NCBI RefSeq assembly: GCF_001643775.1
Contig: NZ_CP011402.1
Span: forward strand, 480,001 to 544,000
Reading direction: 5' to 3'
DNA from: Denitrobacterium detoxificans
GTDB taxonomy: Bacteria > Actinomycetota > Coriobacteriia > Coriobacteriales > Eggerthellaceae
Length of the DNA stretch: 64,000 nucleotides
How positions within the stretch are numbered: position 1 is the first letter of the stretch; the number at the start of each line of letters is the position of its first letter. A program made the translations under genes and the position numbers. Under the pieces are notes generated by a model. That model was not told the DNA's origin and ran no database searches. It saw nothing but the letters and a program-made list of their open reading frames with translations. This document shows positions 26,499 to 34,899 of this stretch, one piece after another.

Positions 26499-27565
26499 TG
26501 TGGGAAGCGCAAGCCGCAGACGAATTTCGAATACGAGAGCGAATCGGTGGTGCGCACGAGCGCGCCCGTGTTGGGTGCGTGCACGTAGGGGAGTCCGCCG
26601 TCTGCGAGTGCAATTCCGCAATGACCAGGGCGGAAGAGGATGTCGCCTGGCTTCACGTCGGTAAGGTTCACGATGGCGCCCCGCGCATGCGCCAGTTCGT
26701 AGAGGGATCCGGTGTAGTGGGGCATGCCTTTGATGCCTGCTTGTGCAAACGCCCAAATCACCAGGCCAGAACAATCGAAGGTGTCGGGTCCGGCGGCGCC
26801 CCATACGTAGGGGCAGCCCACGCGCGAGAGCGCATAGTCGATGATGTCGGGGAAGGGTTCGATGTTGCGCGGATTGCCAATGATGTCGACGGGCCAATCG
26901 GCGCTGGCCATAGCCTGCGCCTGGGCGACTTCCAGCAGCTCCTTCGCCTGGGCGTCCAGGCTATCGTAGAGCGACTGGAGCTCGGCGGTCTTCTGCTCCG
27001 CCTCCGTCTTGATGCGGTTCGCTTCGTCCATCTTCGAGCGGGCGATCTGCTCCTGCTCTTCTTTCTTCCGCTTGGCTTCCTCGTTTTGCGCACGCAGATC
27101 CTTCGTTTCCTGCACCATGTCGGCGTCGGCCTTGTTGATGTAGTCGTACATGTCGATCTGCGTGACGAACTGCTCGAAGGTGCTTGCGCCGAAGAGCAGG
27201 TCGTATATGCCCGCCAGGCCGGTCTTGTATTCCAGGCGCATGCGATCACCCATGCGATCCTGCAGCTCGCCTATGCGCTTGTTGTTCACACCGATGAGTT
27301 TCTGGGCCTCGGCGACCTCGCCTTCAGCCGCCGTGTGCTCTTCCAGGGCCTTCTGGTAGTTGTCGGCGGCCGTTTCCACTTCGCCGCGCATTTGGATGAT
27401 TTGCTGTTGGATGTCGTATTGCTTCGTTTTGAGCTCCGTCAGCTCATCGGCGTGGGCAAGGCGTGGTAGCGCGCACCCCAACGCTCCCGCAGCAGCGAGA
27501 GCGCCCATACCAGCTACCACGCGTCGGCGCCCTGGGTTAAATGATATGTAACTTGTATCATTCAT
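26495..27565 (-). CDS. Secreted NlpC/P60 peptidoglycan endopeptidase (Tat signal)
   Basis: 356 residues from the ATG at 27565. Residues 1-40 look like a twin-arginine signal (NPGRRRVVAGMGALAAAGAL ending LAHA). A long coiled coil spans about 45-225 (ELTELKTKQYDIQQQI onward). The NlpC/P60 (C40) domain is at about 240-356, with catalytic Cys in DTFDCSGLV, His in RPGHCGIAL, and the third residue in YVHAPN. The domain cleaves peptide stems of peptidoglycan; the coil resembles PcsB/RipA-type regulators of cell separation. An upstream in-frame ATG at 27598 lies inside the predicted promoter and is rejected. Confidence 0.88.
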   Translation of the reverse strand: MNDTSYISFNPGRRRVVAGMGALAAAGALGCALPRLAHADELTELKTKQYDIQQQIIQMRGEVETAADNYQKALEEHTAAEGEVAEAQKLIGVNNKRIGELQDRMGDRMRLEYKTGLAGIYDLLFGASTFEQFVTQIDMYDYINKADADMVQETKDLRAQNEEAKRKKEEQEQIARSKMDEANRIKTEAEQKTAELQSLYDSLDAQAKELLEVAQAQAMASADWPVDIIGNPRNIEPFPDIIDYALSRVGCPYVWGAAGPDTFDCSGLVIWAFAQAGIKGMPHYTGSLYELAHARGAIVNLTDVKPGDILFRPGHCGIALADGGLPYVHAPNTGALVRTTDSLSYSKFVCGLRFPH

Positions 27566-27573
27566 GGAAGGCC

Positions 27574-27602
27574 ATTGTATCGCGCACTCCATGCACACGC
27601 AA
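27574..27602 (-). promoter_or_regulatory. Promoter giving a leaderless NlpC message
   Basis: On the minus strand TTGCGT (27602-27597), a 17-bp spacer and TACAAT (27579-27574). The ATG begins 9 bases after the -10 ends, so transcription would start at or within a few bases of the ATG. No Shine-Dalgarno precedes it. Confidence 0.6.
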
Positions 27603-27639
27603 TTGAGGGCGATGAAGCCTAATCAAGTTGTTACGTGGC

Positions 27640-28104
27640 TTATGCTCGTGCGTCGAAGAAGCCCTTGACCTTGGCAAGCGCGTGGGCGAGCACGCGCTGC
27701 TCTTCGTTGGTGAGGCCATTGAGCGCCTCGGAGATCATGCGCTTGTGGAAGAGCAAGTGGGCGCGATACGCCTTGCGCCCCTGCGTGGTAAGGGAAAGCA
27801 GGACCTTCCGGCGGTCTTCCTGCGAGCGTTCCCTGCGCACGTACCCCAGCTTTTCCAGTTTGTTTACGGCGGTGGTGAGCGTGGCGAGCGTGACGTCGAG
27901 CCGCGTTGCGCAGACGTTCATGGGATTTCGCTCGTAGAGGCCCACGGCTACGATAGTATGGATATCGGTGATGGTGAGCCCTTGGGTATAGCGGTTATCC
28001 AAGGCGCGTTCCTCTATGCGCATGACCGATTGGAAGGTCCCCGAAAACAGGTCGTCCAATTCCAGATTGTGCGCGGCCATGGCCGGATATGCAGATGATG
28101 CCAT
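27640..28104 (-). CDS. MarR-family regulator, probable FabT-like repressor of fatty-acid genes
   Basis: 154 residues from the ATG at 28104; AAGGTGGG lies six bases upstream. A winged helix-turn-helix of MarR type: GLTITDIHTIVAVGL, then the recognition region TRLDVTLATLTTAVNKLEKLGYVRR and the wing ERSQEDRRKVLLSLT (with D-R-R-K as in the family). It is divergent from fabH, the position of the FabT/FabR-type regulator of streptococcal fatty-acid clusters (fabT-fabH-acpP-fabK order). The role as repressor of fabH and acpP is inference, backed by matching dyads downstream of both -10 elements. Other MarR roles cannot be excluded. Confidence 0.75.
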   Translation of the reverse strand: MASSAYPAMAAHNLELDDLFSGTFQSVMRIEERALDNRYTQGLTITDIHTIVAVGLYERNPMNVCATRLDVTLATLTTAVNKLEKLGYVRRERSQEDRRKVLLSLTTQGRKAYRAHLLFHKRMISEALNGLTNEEQRVLAHALAKVKGFFDARA

Positions 28105-28147
28105 AGATGGTCCCACCTTCATTGCCGTGGGCGTTGCATGTATCCGC

Positions 28148-28191
28148 TTGCAACGCTGTGGGGCATTGGATAATTTTGTTAGAGTTTCAAA
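28148..28191 (+). promoter_or_regulatory. fabH promoter with FabT-like operator
   Basis: TTGCAA (28148-28153), 17 bp, TAATTT (28171-28176), then the imperfect dyad TTAGAGTTTCAAA (28179-28191). The dyad shares the pattern TTAGA-N3-TCWAA with the one at acpP (33648-33660). Placement just downstream of the -10 suits repression. Confidence 0.6.
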
Positions 28192-28269
28192 GTATTTTAT
28201 CGCATCGTAGGCATTGCGCGCATGCTGCACAATACGACCATGCGCGAACGATGCGTGAAGGAGGCATAC

Positions 28270-29346
28270 GTGGGTTGCACGGTTATTGGATGCGGCAAGG
28301 CGCTCCCGAAGCTATCGGTGAGCAACGATGATCTGGCGAAGATCGTCGACACGAGCGACGAATGGATCGTAAAGCGCACGGGCATCCACGAGCGCCGCAT
28401 CGCCATTTCGGAATCGAGTACCGACCTTGCGTCGGCGGCATGCTCTGCTGCCTTGGGTGCGGAAGGTGGCTCCATCGAAGCCTCTTCCTGGAATCTTGGC
28501 CAGGTTGATCCCGAAAGCATCGACTTGCTCATCTGCATGACCATCACGCCCGATGCCACCATTCCGTGCCAGGCCTCGCTCATCAAGATGCGCCTGGGCC
28601 TTTCGAATGCGGTCGCCTTTGACCTGAATGCCGCTTGCTCGGGGTGCGTGTACGGTATCACCGTTGCCGAGAACATGATGCGTGCATCGCAGAGCGCGCC
28701 GGGGGCGTGCAATCCCATTCGTCGCGCGTTGGTGGTGGGCGTCGAGCGTCTGTCCCGCATCGTCGATTGGACCGACCGCGCTACGTGCGTGCTGTTCGGC
28801 GACGGCGCTGGCGCGGTGCTGCTGGAATGGAACGAATCGCGCAAGGGCATCATCAGCTCGTTCTTGAAGAACACCGACGACGTGGAGCTCACGCTCTCCC
28901 GCGCCAACATGTTCAATCGCGCCCTGTTCCCGTTCGACGAGGCGGGCGTTGCCGCGCAGTCCAATGATGCGGCTTACGATTGCGCCATTCCCGTTACGGA
29001 GTACATTGGCATGGCCGGACGCACCGTGTTCAAGTTTGCGACGGCGGCCATGCGCGAGGCCATCGACGCCGTGCTCGAGCGCGGCGATATGACGGTCGAC
29101 CAGGTGGCGCGCATCGTTCCGCATCAGGCGAACGAGCGCATCATCGCGCACGTCGCCAAGAAGATGGAAGCCCCGCTCGACCTCTTCCAGGTGTCCATCG
29201 GCTCAAGTGCCAACACCAGTGCCGCAAGCGCGCTCATGGCGCTGTGCGACGCCTATTGCCAGGGTCGCATCGCGCAGGGCGACAACGTCGTCATGGCGGG
29301 CTTCGGCGGTGGCCTTACCTCCGGGGCGGTCCTGTTCGAGGCGTAG
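28270..29346 (+). CDS. fabH: 3-oxoacyl-ACP synthase III
   Basis: 358 residues from a GTG at 28270 with AAGGAGG five bases upstream. It condenses acyl-CoA with malonyl-ACP to start fatty-acid synthesis. The catalytic Cys lies in LNAACSGCVYG (near residue 121), His in IVPHQANERI, and Asn in GSSANTSAAS. The family usually has 310-335 residues; here loops are longer, for example after SSTDLASAACSAA. It begins the fatty-acid locus but is separated by 4.3 kb from acpP. Confidence 0.93.
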   Translation: MGCTVIGCGKALPKLSVSNDDLAKIVDTSDEWIVKRTGIHERRIAISESSTDLASAACSAALGAEGGSIEASSWNLGQVDPESIDLLICMTITPDATIPCQASLIKMRLGLSNAVAFDLNAACSGCVYGITVAENMMRASQSAPGACNPIRRALVVGVERLSRIVDWTDRATCVLFGDGAGAVLLEWNESRKGIISSFLKNTDDVELTLSRANMFNRALFPFDEAGVAAQSNDAAYDCAIPVTEYIGMAGRTVFKFATAAMREAIDAVLERGDMTVDQVARIVPHQANERIIAHVAKKMEAPLDLFQVSIGSSANTSAASALMALCDAYCQGRIAQGDNVVMAGFGGGLTSGAVLFEA

Positions 29347-29385
29347 GGCGCCTGCATGCCTGCGCAAGACGCGCTGGTGGGGGCG

Positions 29386-29394
29386 TGGTAAAAT
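29386..29394 (+). promoter_or_regulatory. Extended -10 for the zinc-ribbon protein gene
   Basis: TGGTAAAAT (TGn-TAAAAT) lies 56 bp before the ATG; no clear -35. Confidence 0.4.
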
Positions 29395-29450
29395 GGGGCG
29401 CATCGCGGCCAGGCAGTCGCATATCGTAGCTGAAACGGAAAAGGATAGAC

Positions 29451-30782
29451 ATGCAGTGTCCTCGTTGCGGAGCAAGGAACAGTAAGCAGGCAGAGCGCTG
29501 CCATGCATGCGGTATGCCGCTCATGCAGACGGGCGGGCGCGTCGTGCCCGTTCAGGTGCATCATAATCGCAGCCGCTTAGCCGATCGCCAGATGCGGCCC
29601 CAGGGTGGCGCCTATTCGGCGGTTCCCCTGTACGAGCGTCGCCAGCCCTGGTATCAGAAGGCCCTCATCTTCGTTGTCGCCGTTGCGGTAATCGTGGGCG
29701 TCATCTTCGGCGTGTATTCGGCCTTCCAGGCATTTCAGAACGACAAGGTGAGCCAGGCGGCCTACGACGCGGAACACGTGAAGCAAACGGTAAAGGTCAC
29801 GTTCGACGTGCCCGAATACAAGGCGGGTTCCTCTTCGGTCATTCCCATTCGCGTGCAGGGAACCGATATCGATGGCAACGCCGTCGACGAGCTGCACCTT
29901 ATGACCTTGGCCGACAACACCGTTGAGCTCATGCCGGGCACGTATTCGTTCGTTCCTGCTGGCTCGCCCGTTACGGCTGCCGGCATTACCTACGCCGTCC
30001 CCGCTGCGGTAAATGTATCCGCTACTTCCAGTGGGGTCACCGTTGGCTCCACCGAGGGTGCAACCGTGTCCTTGTCGTATTCCGCCATCCAGCCCATCGA
30101 CGCCACCGACGATCAGATTGCGGCCATCAAGCAGTGGATGACCGAGGCCTCGCTCGAAGACGCCACGATTCAGAAGTACGTCGATGCCATCACCAATGCG
30201 CGTACCACCGCGCAGGAGGAAGAGGCCGAGGCGTCGGGCAGCATTGTGGAAACCGATTACTTCACGTTCACCATTCCCTCGCTGTGGCGTGACGAGGTGA
30301 GCACCAAGACCACCAAGAACAACGGTCTTCCCACGGTAACCGTGTATCTCGATGGCTATAGCAGCCTGGAGCTCATGACGGTTACCTGCGTGAAGGATGG
30401 CGGGGAAAGCGACGAGGAAGACAACGTCGACCATATCGCCGGTACGGTGCAGGGGAATGGCTATCGCGTGGAGGTGTGGACGACGAACTGGGCGTACTAC
30501 GCATCGCTTATGGCCCAGGGCTCGGTTGACCCCATTGTGTCGACGAGCGTGCTGGATGATCTGGTGCGGCTTTCCTCGGGTGGCACTCTTACCTATGAAG
30601 ATGTCTCCGAGATGAGCAAGAGCGCCATTGGCACGCCCGACATCGAATTCGTGTCGGATAACGTGCTTGCAACGCTGAAAGCCACGGGCGCTGTGGACAG
30701 CTCTTCTTCCAGTTCCAGCGACGAAGACGACTACGTCACCACTACGACCACAACCACAACGACGACCAAGCGCTCCAACTAG
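29451..30782 (+). CDS. Zinc-ribbon membrane protein with Ser/Thr tail, unknown
   Basis: 443 residues; ATG with AAAGGA upstream. It begins with a four-cysteine zinc ribbon (CPRCGARNSKQAERCHACG, residues 3-21), then a basic linker and one membrane helix (about 70-92, ALIFVVAVAVIVGVIFGVY). A large outer region follows, with mostly beta character (about 95-420). The end is a run of about eight Ser, then an acidic DEDDY, then about ten Thr and KRSN. This cytoplasmic-ribbon/single-TM/outer-domain plan is common in Actinobacteria and Firmicutes, but no function is known to me. It sits inside the split fatty-acid cluster; no functional link is visible. Confidence 0.65.
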   Translation: MQCPRCGARNSKQAERCHACGMPLMQTGGRVVPVQVHHNRSRLADRQMRPQGGAYSAVPLYERRQPWYQKALIFVVAVAVIVGVIFGVYSAFQAFQNDKVSQAAYDAEHVKQTVKVTFDVPEYKAGSSSVIPIRVQGTDIDGNAVDELHLMTLADNTVELMPGTYSFVPAGSPVTAAGITYAVPAAVNVSATSSGVTVGSTEGATVSLSYSAIQPIDATDDQIAAIKQWMTEASLEDATIQKYVDAITNARTTAQEEEAEASGSIVETDYFTFTIPSLWRDEVSTKTTKNNGLPTVTVYLDGYSSLELMTVTCVKDGGESDEEDNVDHIAGTVQGNGYRVEVWTTNWAYYASLMAQGSVDPIVSTSVLDDLVRLSSGGTLTYEDVSEMSKSAIGTPDIEFVSDNVLATLKATGAVDSSSSSSSDEDDYVTTTTTTTTTTKRSN

Positions 30783-30804
30783 GCGTTCCCTGCGGGAAAC
30801 ATTG

Positions 30805-30848
30805 CGGGACGGTTACAGCTGCGTGTGCACGCGGCGGTTGCCGTCCCG
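30805..30848 (+). terminator. Hairpin before the copA promoter
   Basis: A perfect 8-bp stem (30805-30812 with 30841-30848) around a 28-base loop that itself can pair; followed by TCTTG. Moderate terminator for the zinc-ribbon gene. Confidence 0.5.
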
Positions 30849-30850
30849 TC

Positions 30851-30881
30851 TTGCATCATGGCTATCTTCATGGAGTACAAT
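30851..30881 (+). promoter_or_regulatory. Possible copA promoter
   Basis: TTGCAT (30851-30856) and TACAAT (30876-30881), spacer 19 bp, upstream of copA. The long spacer resembles promoters that need an activator such as a MerR-type regulator (inference). Confidence 0.4.
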
Positions 30882-30934
30882 GACCCCGATACAAGTCATT
30901 GGCCGCTGCGATTATGCAGAATGGAGTGCAAAAC

Positions 30935-33547
30935 GTGAAACATACCTTTGATGTGACGGGGATGTCGTGCGCCGCATGCTCGTCGCGCGTCGACAAGGCT
31001 ACGCGCAAGGTTCCGGGCGTTGCCGATTGCGCCGTGAACCTCTTGAAGAACAGCATGGAAGTCGAATATGATGCCGATGTGGCTCCCGAGCAGGTGTCGG
31101 CTATCGACAATGCCATAGCCGAGCAGATTTCCAAGGCGGGGTACGGGGCTATCTTGCGTGAGGAGGCTGTGCCTGCGCCGGGCCGAAAGAGCGCCGCGCG
31201 CGTTGCCCACGAGCGCCAGGAGAAACTTGCCGCCGAGCAGGAACTGCGCATGCGTGTGCGACTTATCGTGTCCGCGCTTTTCTGCGTCCCACTGTTTTAC
31301 CTGGCTATGGGCCATATGTTTGGCTGGCCGTTTCCCGCTGTGTTTTTGGGTGACGAGCATATGATGGTTGTCGCGCTTACCGAGCTTTTGCTTGTCGTGC
31401 CCATTGTGTTCGTGGGTCGTCCGTTCTTCAGCGGCGGCTTTCGAAGCCTGTTCCACCTTTCGCCCAACATGGATGCGCTCATTGCCATTGGGGCCACCGC
31501 CTCGCTGGGGTACAGCATCGTGAAGGTGTACGGCATGGCGCTTGCAATGGGTGTTGGCGATATGGAAGCTGCTCACCAGGCGTTTTCGGGGCTCTACTTC
31601 GACTCCGCTGGCATGATTCTTACGCTTATCACGGTGGGAAAGTACTTCGAGGCCCGTGCGAAGGGTCGCACGACGGATGCCATTTCGAAGCTTATCGACC
31701 TTGCCCCCAAGACGGCACGCGTCTTGCGGAATGGTTCTGAAGTCGAGCTTCCCGTCGAGCAGGTGGCCGTGGGCGATGTGCTCGTGGTGCGCGCGGGTGA
31801 GGCCGTGCCGCTCGATGGCGTGATGCTGGAGGGCTCTGCTTCCATCGATGAGTCGGCGATTACCGGCGAAAGCGTGCCCGTGGACAAGGTTCCGGGCGAT
31901 ATGGTGACGGGCGCCACCATGAGCAAGTCGGGCTACTTCACCATACGCGTCACGAAGACGGGTGACGAGACGGTGCTGGCGGGGATTATTGCCCTGGTCG
32001 ACGAGGCCACGAGTTCGAAAGCCCCCATTCAGAAGACGGCAGACAAGATCGCCGGCGTGTTCGTTCCGGTGGTTATCGCCATTGCCCTTATCGTGTTCGT
32101 GGCATGGATGGCGCTGGGCGCGGGGGTTTCCATGGCGCTCAATTACGCCATCAGCGTGCTCGTCATTTCCTGCCCCTGTGCCCTGGGCCTCGCTACGCCT
32201 ACCGCCATCATGGTGGGTACGGGGCGTGGTGCGCGCAGTGGCATTCTGGTGAAATCCGCCGAGGCTCTTGAAGCGGCGGGTAGCGCCCATACCGTGGTGT
32301 TCGACAAGACGGGCACTATTACGGCGGGCACGCCCTCGGTTGTGGGAGTCCATCCCATGGGGGTGGACGAGGATGAGCTCATGACTCTGGCGGCCGCTCT
32401 TGAAGCCAAGAGCGAGCACCCGTTTGCGCAGGCCATTATGGCGTATGCCGACGAGCGGGGTCTTTCGAAGTCGTATGCCGTGGAGTTCGAGCAGATTCCC
32501 GGCGGCGGCGTGGCGGCTCTCGTTGATGGCAGGTCCGTCTGCGCGGGCAATGCCAGTCTTATGTCCAATCGTGGCATTGCCGTCGAATCGGCCGATGACG
32601 TGGCACGACAGTATGCCGATGAGGGCGCAACGCCCTTGTTCGTCGCCTGCGACGGCGTGTTGGCGGGAATTATTGCAGTGGCCGATCGCATCAAGCCCAC
32701 GAGCGCGCATGCCATTTCCGAACTGAGTGCGATGGGCGTGCAGACGGTCATGCTTACGGGGGACAACGAACGTACCGCGGCTGCCATTCAACGTCAGGCA
32801 GGCGTGGATCGCGTCATTGCCGGCGTGTTGCCGGCTGACAAAGAACGTGAGGTCGCACGCCTTTCCGAAGCTGGTCACGTAATCATGGTGGGCGATGGCG
32901 TGAACGATGCCCCGGCCCTTGCCCGCGCCGACGTGGGCATCGCCATCGGCAACGGTACCGACATCGCCATCGACAGCGCCGATGTGGTGCTCATGCGCAG
33001 CGACCTTATTGACGTGGTTTCGGCCGTGCAGCTTTCGCGACGTACGTTGCGCACCATTCGTCAGAACCTGTTCTGGGCGCTCATTTACAACGTCATTTGC
33101 ATTCCCATTGCGGCGGGTCTGTTTGCCTGGGCGGGTTTGGTTATCAACCCCATGATTGGCGCGGCGGCCATGGGCTGCTCTTCCATCTTCGTGGTGGGCA
33201 ATGCCCTGCGCATGCGTGCGTGGCGACCGCGATTTGCCTCGCCTGTAGTCACGCAACCCGCAGATGGGGAAGGTGAATTGGAACCATCCGGCCAGAATGA
33301 CGAGCCGGTGAAGGAGCAATCTCGTTCGAAGGAGATACACATGGAAAAGAAGTTCAACGTCGAGGGCATGATGTGCCAGCACTGCGTCGCCCACGTGAAG
33401 AAGGCCCTTGAGAGCGTTGAGGGCGTCACGTCGGCCGATGTCGACCTCGATGCGAAGACCGCCGTTGCGCACCTGTCTGCCGACGTTGCCGATGACGTGC
33501 TCGTGACCGCCATCGTGGACGCTGGCTACGAAGCTGTCGTGGCCTAA
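30935..33547 (+). CDS. copA: Copper-translocating P1B-type ATPase with C-terminal CopZ-like domain
   Basis: 870 residues from a GTG at 30935 (TGGAG eight bases upstream); an ATG at 30914 is an alternative. An N-terminal heavy-metal domain has GMSCAACS (near residue 10). About eight membrane helices follow, with the actuator TGESVP, the transmembrane metal site SCPCALG (near 412), the phosphorylated Asp in DKTGTIT (near 456), SEHPF and GDGVNDAPAL. After the last helices a 50-residue polar linker leads to a second heavy-metal domain at residues 803-870 with GMMCQHCVAHV. CPC plus SEHP marks a Cu+ exporter. No copper regulator (CsoR/CopY) lies beside it. Confidence 0.93.
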   Translation: MKHTFDVTGMSCAACSSRVDKATRKVPGVADCAVNLLKNSMEVEYDADVAPEQVSAIDNAIAEQISKAGYGAILREEAVPAPGRKSAARVAHERQEKLAAEQELRMRVRLIVSALFCVPLFYLAMGHMFGWPFPAVFLGDEHMMVVALTELLLVVPIVFVGRPFFSGGFRSLFHLSPNMDALIAIGATASLGYSIVKVYGMALAMGVGDMEAAHQAFSGLYFDSAGMILTLITVGKYFEARAKGRTTDAISKLIDLAPKTARVLRNGSEVELPVEQVAVGDVLVVRAGEAVPLDGVMLEGSASIDESAITGESVPVDKVPGDMVTGATMSKSGYFTIRVTKTGDETVLAGIIALVDEATSSKAPIQKTADKIAGVFVPVVIAIALIVFVAWMALGAGVSMALNYAISVLVISCPCALGLATPTAIMVGTGRGARSGILVKSAEALEAAGSAHTVVFDKTGTITAGTPSVVGVHPMGVDEDELMTLAAALEAKSEHPFAQAIMAYADERGLSKSYAVEFEQIPGGGVAALVDGRSVCAGNASLMSNRGIAVESADDVARQYADEGATPLFVACDGVLAGIIAVADRIKPTSAHAISELSAMGVQTVMLTGDNERTAAAIQRQAGVDRVIAGVLPADKEREVARLSEAGHVIMVGDGVNDAPALARADVGIAIGNGTDIAIDSADVVLMRSDLIDVVSAVQLSRRTLRTIRQNLFWALIYNVICIPIAAGLFAWAGLVINPMIGAAAMGCSSIFVVGNALRMRAWRPRFASPVVTQPADGEGELEPSGQNDEPVKEQSRSKEIHMEKKFNVEGMMCQHCVAHVKKALESVEGVTSADVDLDAKTAVAHLSADVADDVLVTAIVDAGYEAVVA
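33341..33547 (+). CDS. Internal in-frame copper chaperone (CopZ-like)
   Basis: 68 residues, the same frame and stop as copA. The ATG at 33341 is preceded, with six bases between, by GAAGGAG (33328-33334), a far stronger ribosome site than that of copA itself. The product is a complete heavy-metal-associated domain (MEKKFNVEGMMCQHCVAHV, ending VDAGYEAVVA), the size of a free CopZ. The sequence thus looks like a former copZ gene joined to copA by loss of the copA stop, with its own start kept. That both products are made is inference. Confidence 0.55.
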   Translation: MEKKFNVEGMMCQHCVAHVKKALESVEGVTSADVDLDAKTAVAHLSADVADDVLVTAIVDAGYEAVVA

Positions 33548-33608
33548 GCAAGCTTGGTTTTTCCCTCGCGCGGCGCTGAGAAGTGCCGCGCGAATACTGT
33601 GAAGACGG

Positions 33609-33660
33609 TTGCGTTCTCCTGGGGATATCCCTACCATACGTAAATAGTTAGATTATCTAA
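33609..33660 (+). promoter_or_regulatory. acpP promoter with FabT-like palindrome
   Basis: TTGCGT (33609-33614), 17 bp, TACCAT (33632-33637), then the perfect dyad TTAGATTATCTAA (33648-33660; 6+1+6) at about +4 to +16. The dyad resembles the TTTGA-N-TCAAA-like sites recognised by streptococcal FabT and shares its pattern with the fabH site. Confidence 0.65.
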
Positions 33661-33692
33661 GGAATTAGATTCCGAAGGAAAGGAAGATGTTC

Positions 33693-33914
33693 ATGGCTAC
33701 CATCGACGTCATCAAAGAAGTGCTCTCCGACAACCTCGACATCGATCCCGAGACGGTTACCCCGGAGTCCACTCTGGAATCCCTGGGTATCGATTCCCTC
33801 GACATGGTAGAGATGACCTGCGACATCGAAGAGAAGCTCGACATCGAGTTCGGCGAGCCCGAAGGCCTGGATACCATCGGCGCCATGGTGGAATATATCG
33901 ACTCTCTGAAATAA
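33693..33914 (+). CDS. acpP: Acyl carrier protein
   Basis: 73 residues from the ATG at 33693; a second ATG two codons upstream (33687) is equally possible, as the purine-rich AAGGAAAGGAAG serves either. The phosphopantetheine serine is in LGIDSLDMVEMTCD (near residue 35). Small, acidic and four-helical as expected. It carries the growing acyl chain for all Fab enzymes here. First gene of the main fatty-acid block. Confidence 0.96.
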   Translation: MATIDVIKEVLSDNLDIDPETVTPESTLESLGIDSLDMVEMTCDIEEKLDIEFGEPEGLDTIGAMVEYIDSLK

Positions 33915-33923
33915 GGCGCGCGT

Positions 33924-34895
33924 ATGAATACTCGCGTAACTGAGCTTTTGGGCATTCGCGTGCCCATTATTCAGGGCGCCATGGCTCGCATCGCCGATGC
34001 GAGCCTTGCGTCTGCCGTGAGCGAAGCGGGCGGCCTGGGCATTATTGCCTGTGGCGGTGCGCCCCTTTCCTGGGTGGAAGAGCAGGTTGCGGCCGCTCGC
34101 GCCAAGACCAGCGCCCCCATTGGCGCCAACGTTATGCTCATGGACCCGCAGGCTGCCGATCTGGCGAAGCTCCTGGTCGATCTGAAGATCGACGTTATCA
34201 CCACGGGTGCCGGTAGCCCGGCTAACTACATGGAAATGTGGAAGGAAGCTGGCATTAAGGTCATTCCCGTTGTGGCCAGCGCTGCGCTTGCCCGCCGCAT
34301 GGAGCGCCTGGGTGCCGATGCCGTTGTGGCGGAAGGCACCGAATCGGGTGGACATGTGGGCGAGCTGACTACCATGGCCCTTATTCCCTCGGTTTGCGAA
34401 GCGGTGGACATTCCCGTTATTGGCGCTGGTGGCATTGCCGATGGCCGCGGTCTGGCGGCTGCGTTCGCCCTGGGTGCCGAAGGCGTGCAGTGTGGCACGC
34501 GTTTCCTTACGGTCGAGGAGTGCACCGTTTCCGATGCGTACAAGGAAAAGATCCTGGGTGCCAAGGACGCCGACACCGTTGTTACCGGTCGTGGCTCGGG
34601 CCATCCCGTGCGCTGCCTGAAGAACAAGTTCGCGCGTACGGCGCGCAAGCTCGAAGTCGACCCTTCGAAGGGCGCCGAACTCGAAGCCATGTACGTGGGC
34701 AGTCTGCGTCGCGCCGTTGAGGGCGATGTGGACAATGGCACTATCATGGCTGGCCAGATTGCCGCTATCGTGCACGAGCGCGAGACTGCGGCTTCCGTCC
34801 TTGCGGAAATGATGACCCAGGCCGAAGAACTGTGCGGCCTTACGCTCGAAGAGCGCGCCGCGAAAAGCGCCGAACGCGCTTTGAACCGGAAGTGA
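33924..34895 (+). CDS. fabK: Enoyl-ACP reductase II (FMN-dependent)
   Basis: 323 residues starting 9 bp after acpP. The TIM-barrel flavoprotein family (nitronate monooxygenase-like): GIRVPIIQGAMARIADASLASAVSEAGGLG at the start (given as two motifs: VPIIQGAMARIAD and SEAGGLGII), the EGTESGGHVGE loop with its His, and IPVIGAGGIADGRGLAAAFALGA for FMN phosphate. It reduces the double bond in the last step of each elongation cycle. FabK replaces FabI here, which predicts resistance to triclosan. Confidence 0.93.
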   Translation: MNTRVTELLGIRVPIIQGAMARIADASLASAVSEAGGLGIIACGGAPLSWVEEQVAAARAKTSAPIGANVMLMDPQAADLAKLLVDLKIDVITTGAGSPANYMEMWKEAGIKVIPVVASAALARRMERLGADAVVAEGTESGGHVGELTTMALIPSVCEAVDIPVIGAGGIADGRGLAAAFALGAEGVQCGTRFLTVEECTVSDAYKEKILGAKDADTVVTGRGSGHPVRCLKNKFARTARKLEVDPSKGAELEAMYVGSLRRAVEGDVDNGTIMAGQIAAIVHERETAASVLAEMMTQAEELCGLTLEERAAKSAERALNRK

Positions 34896-34899
34896 TTTC

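Noticed and set aside
27566-27598. Longer NlpC start at 27598
   Set aside because: It would begin within the -35/-10 promoter and has no ribosome site; the Tat motif fits the shorter start.
30700-30780. Tandem DNA repeat or CRISPR-like array
   Set aside because: It is Ser/Thr codon repetition inside a gene; there are no direct repeats with spacers.
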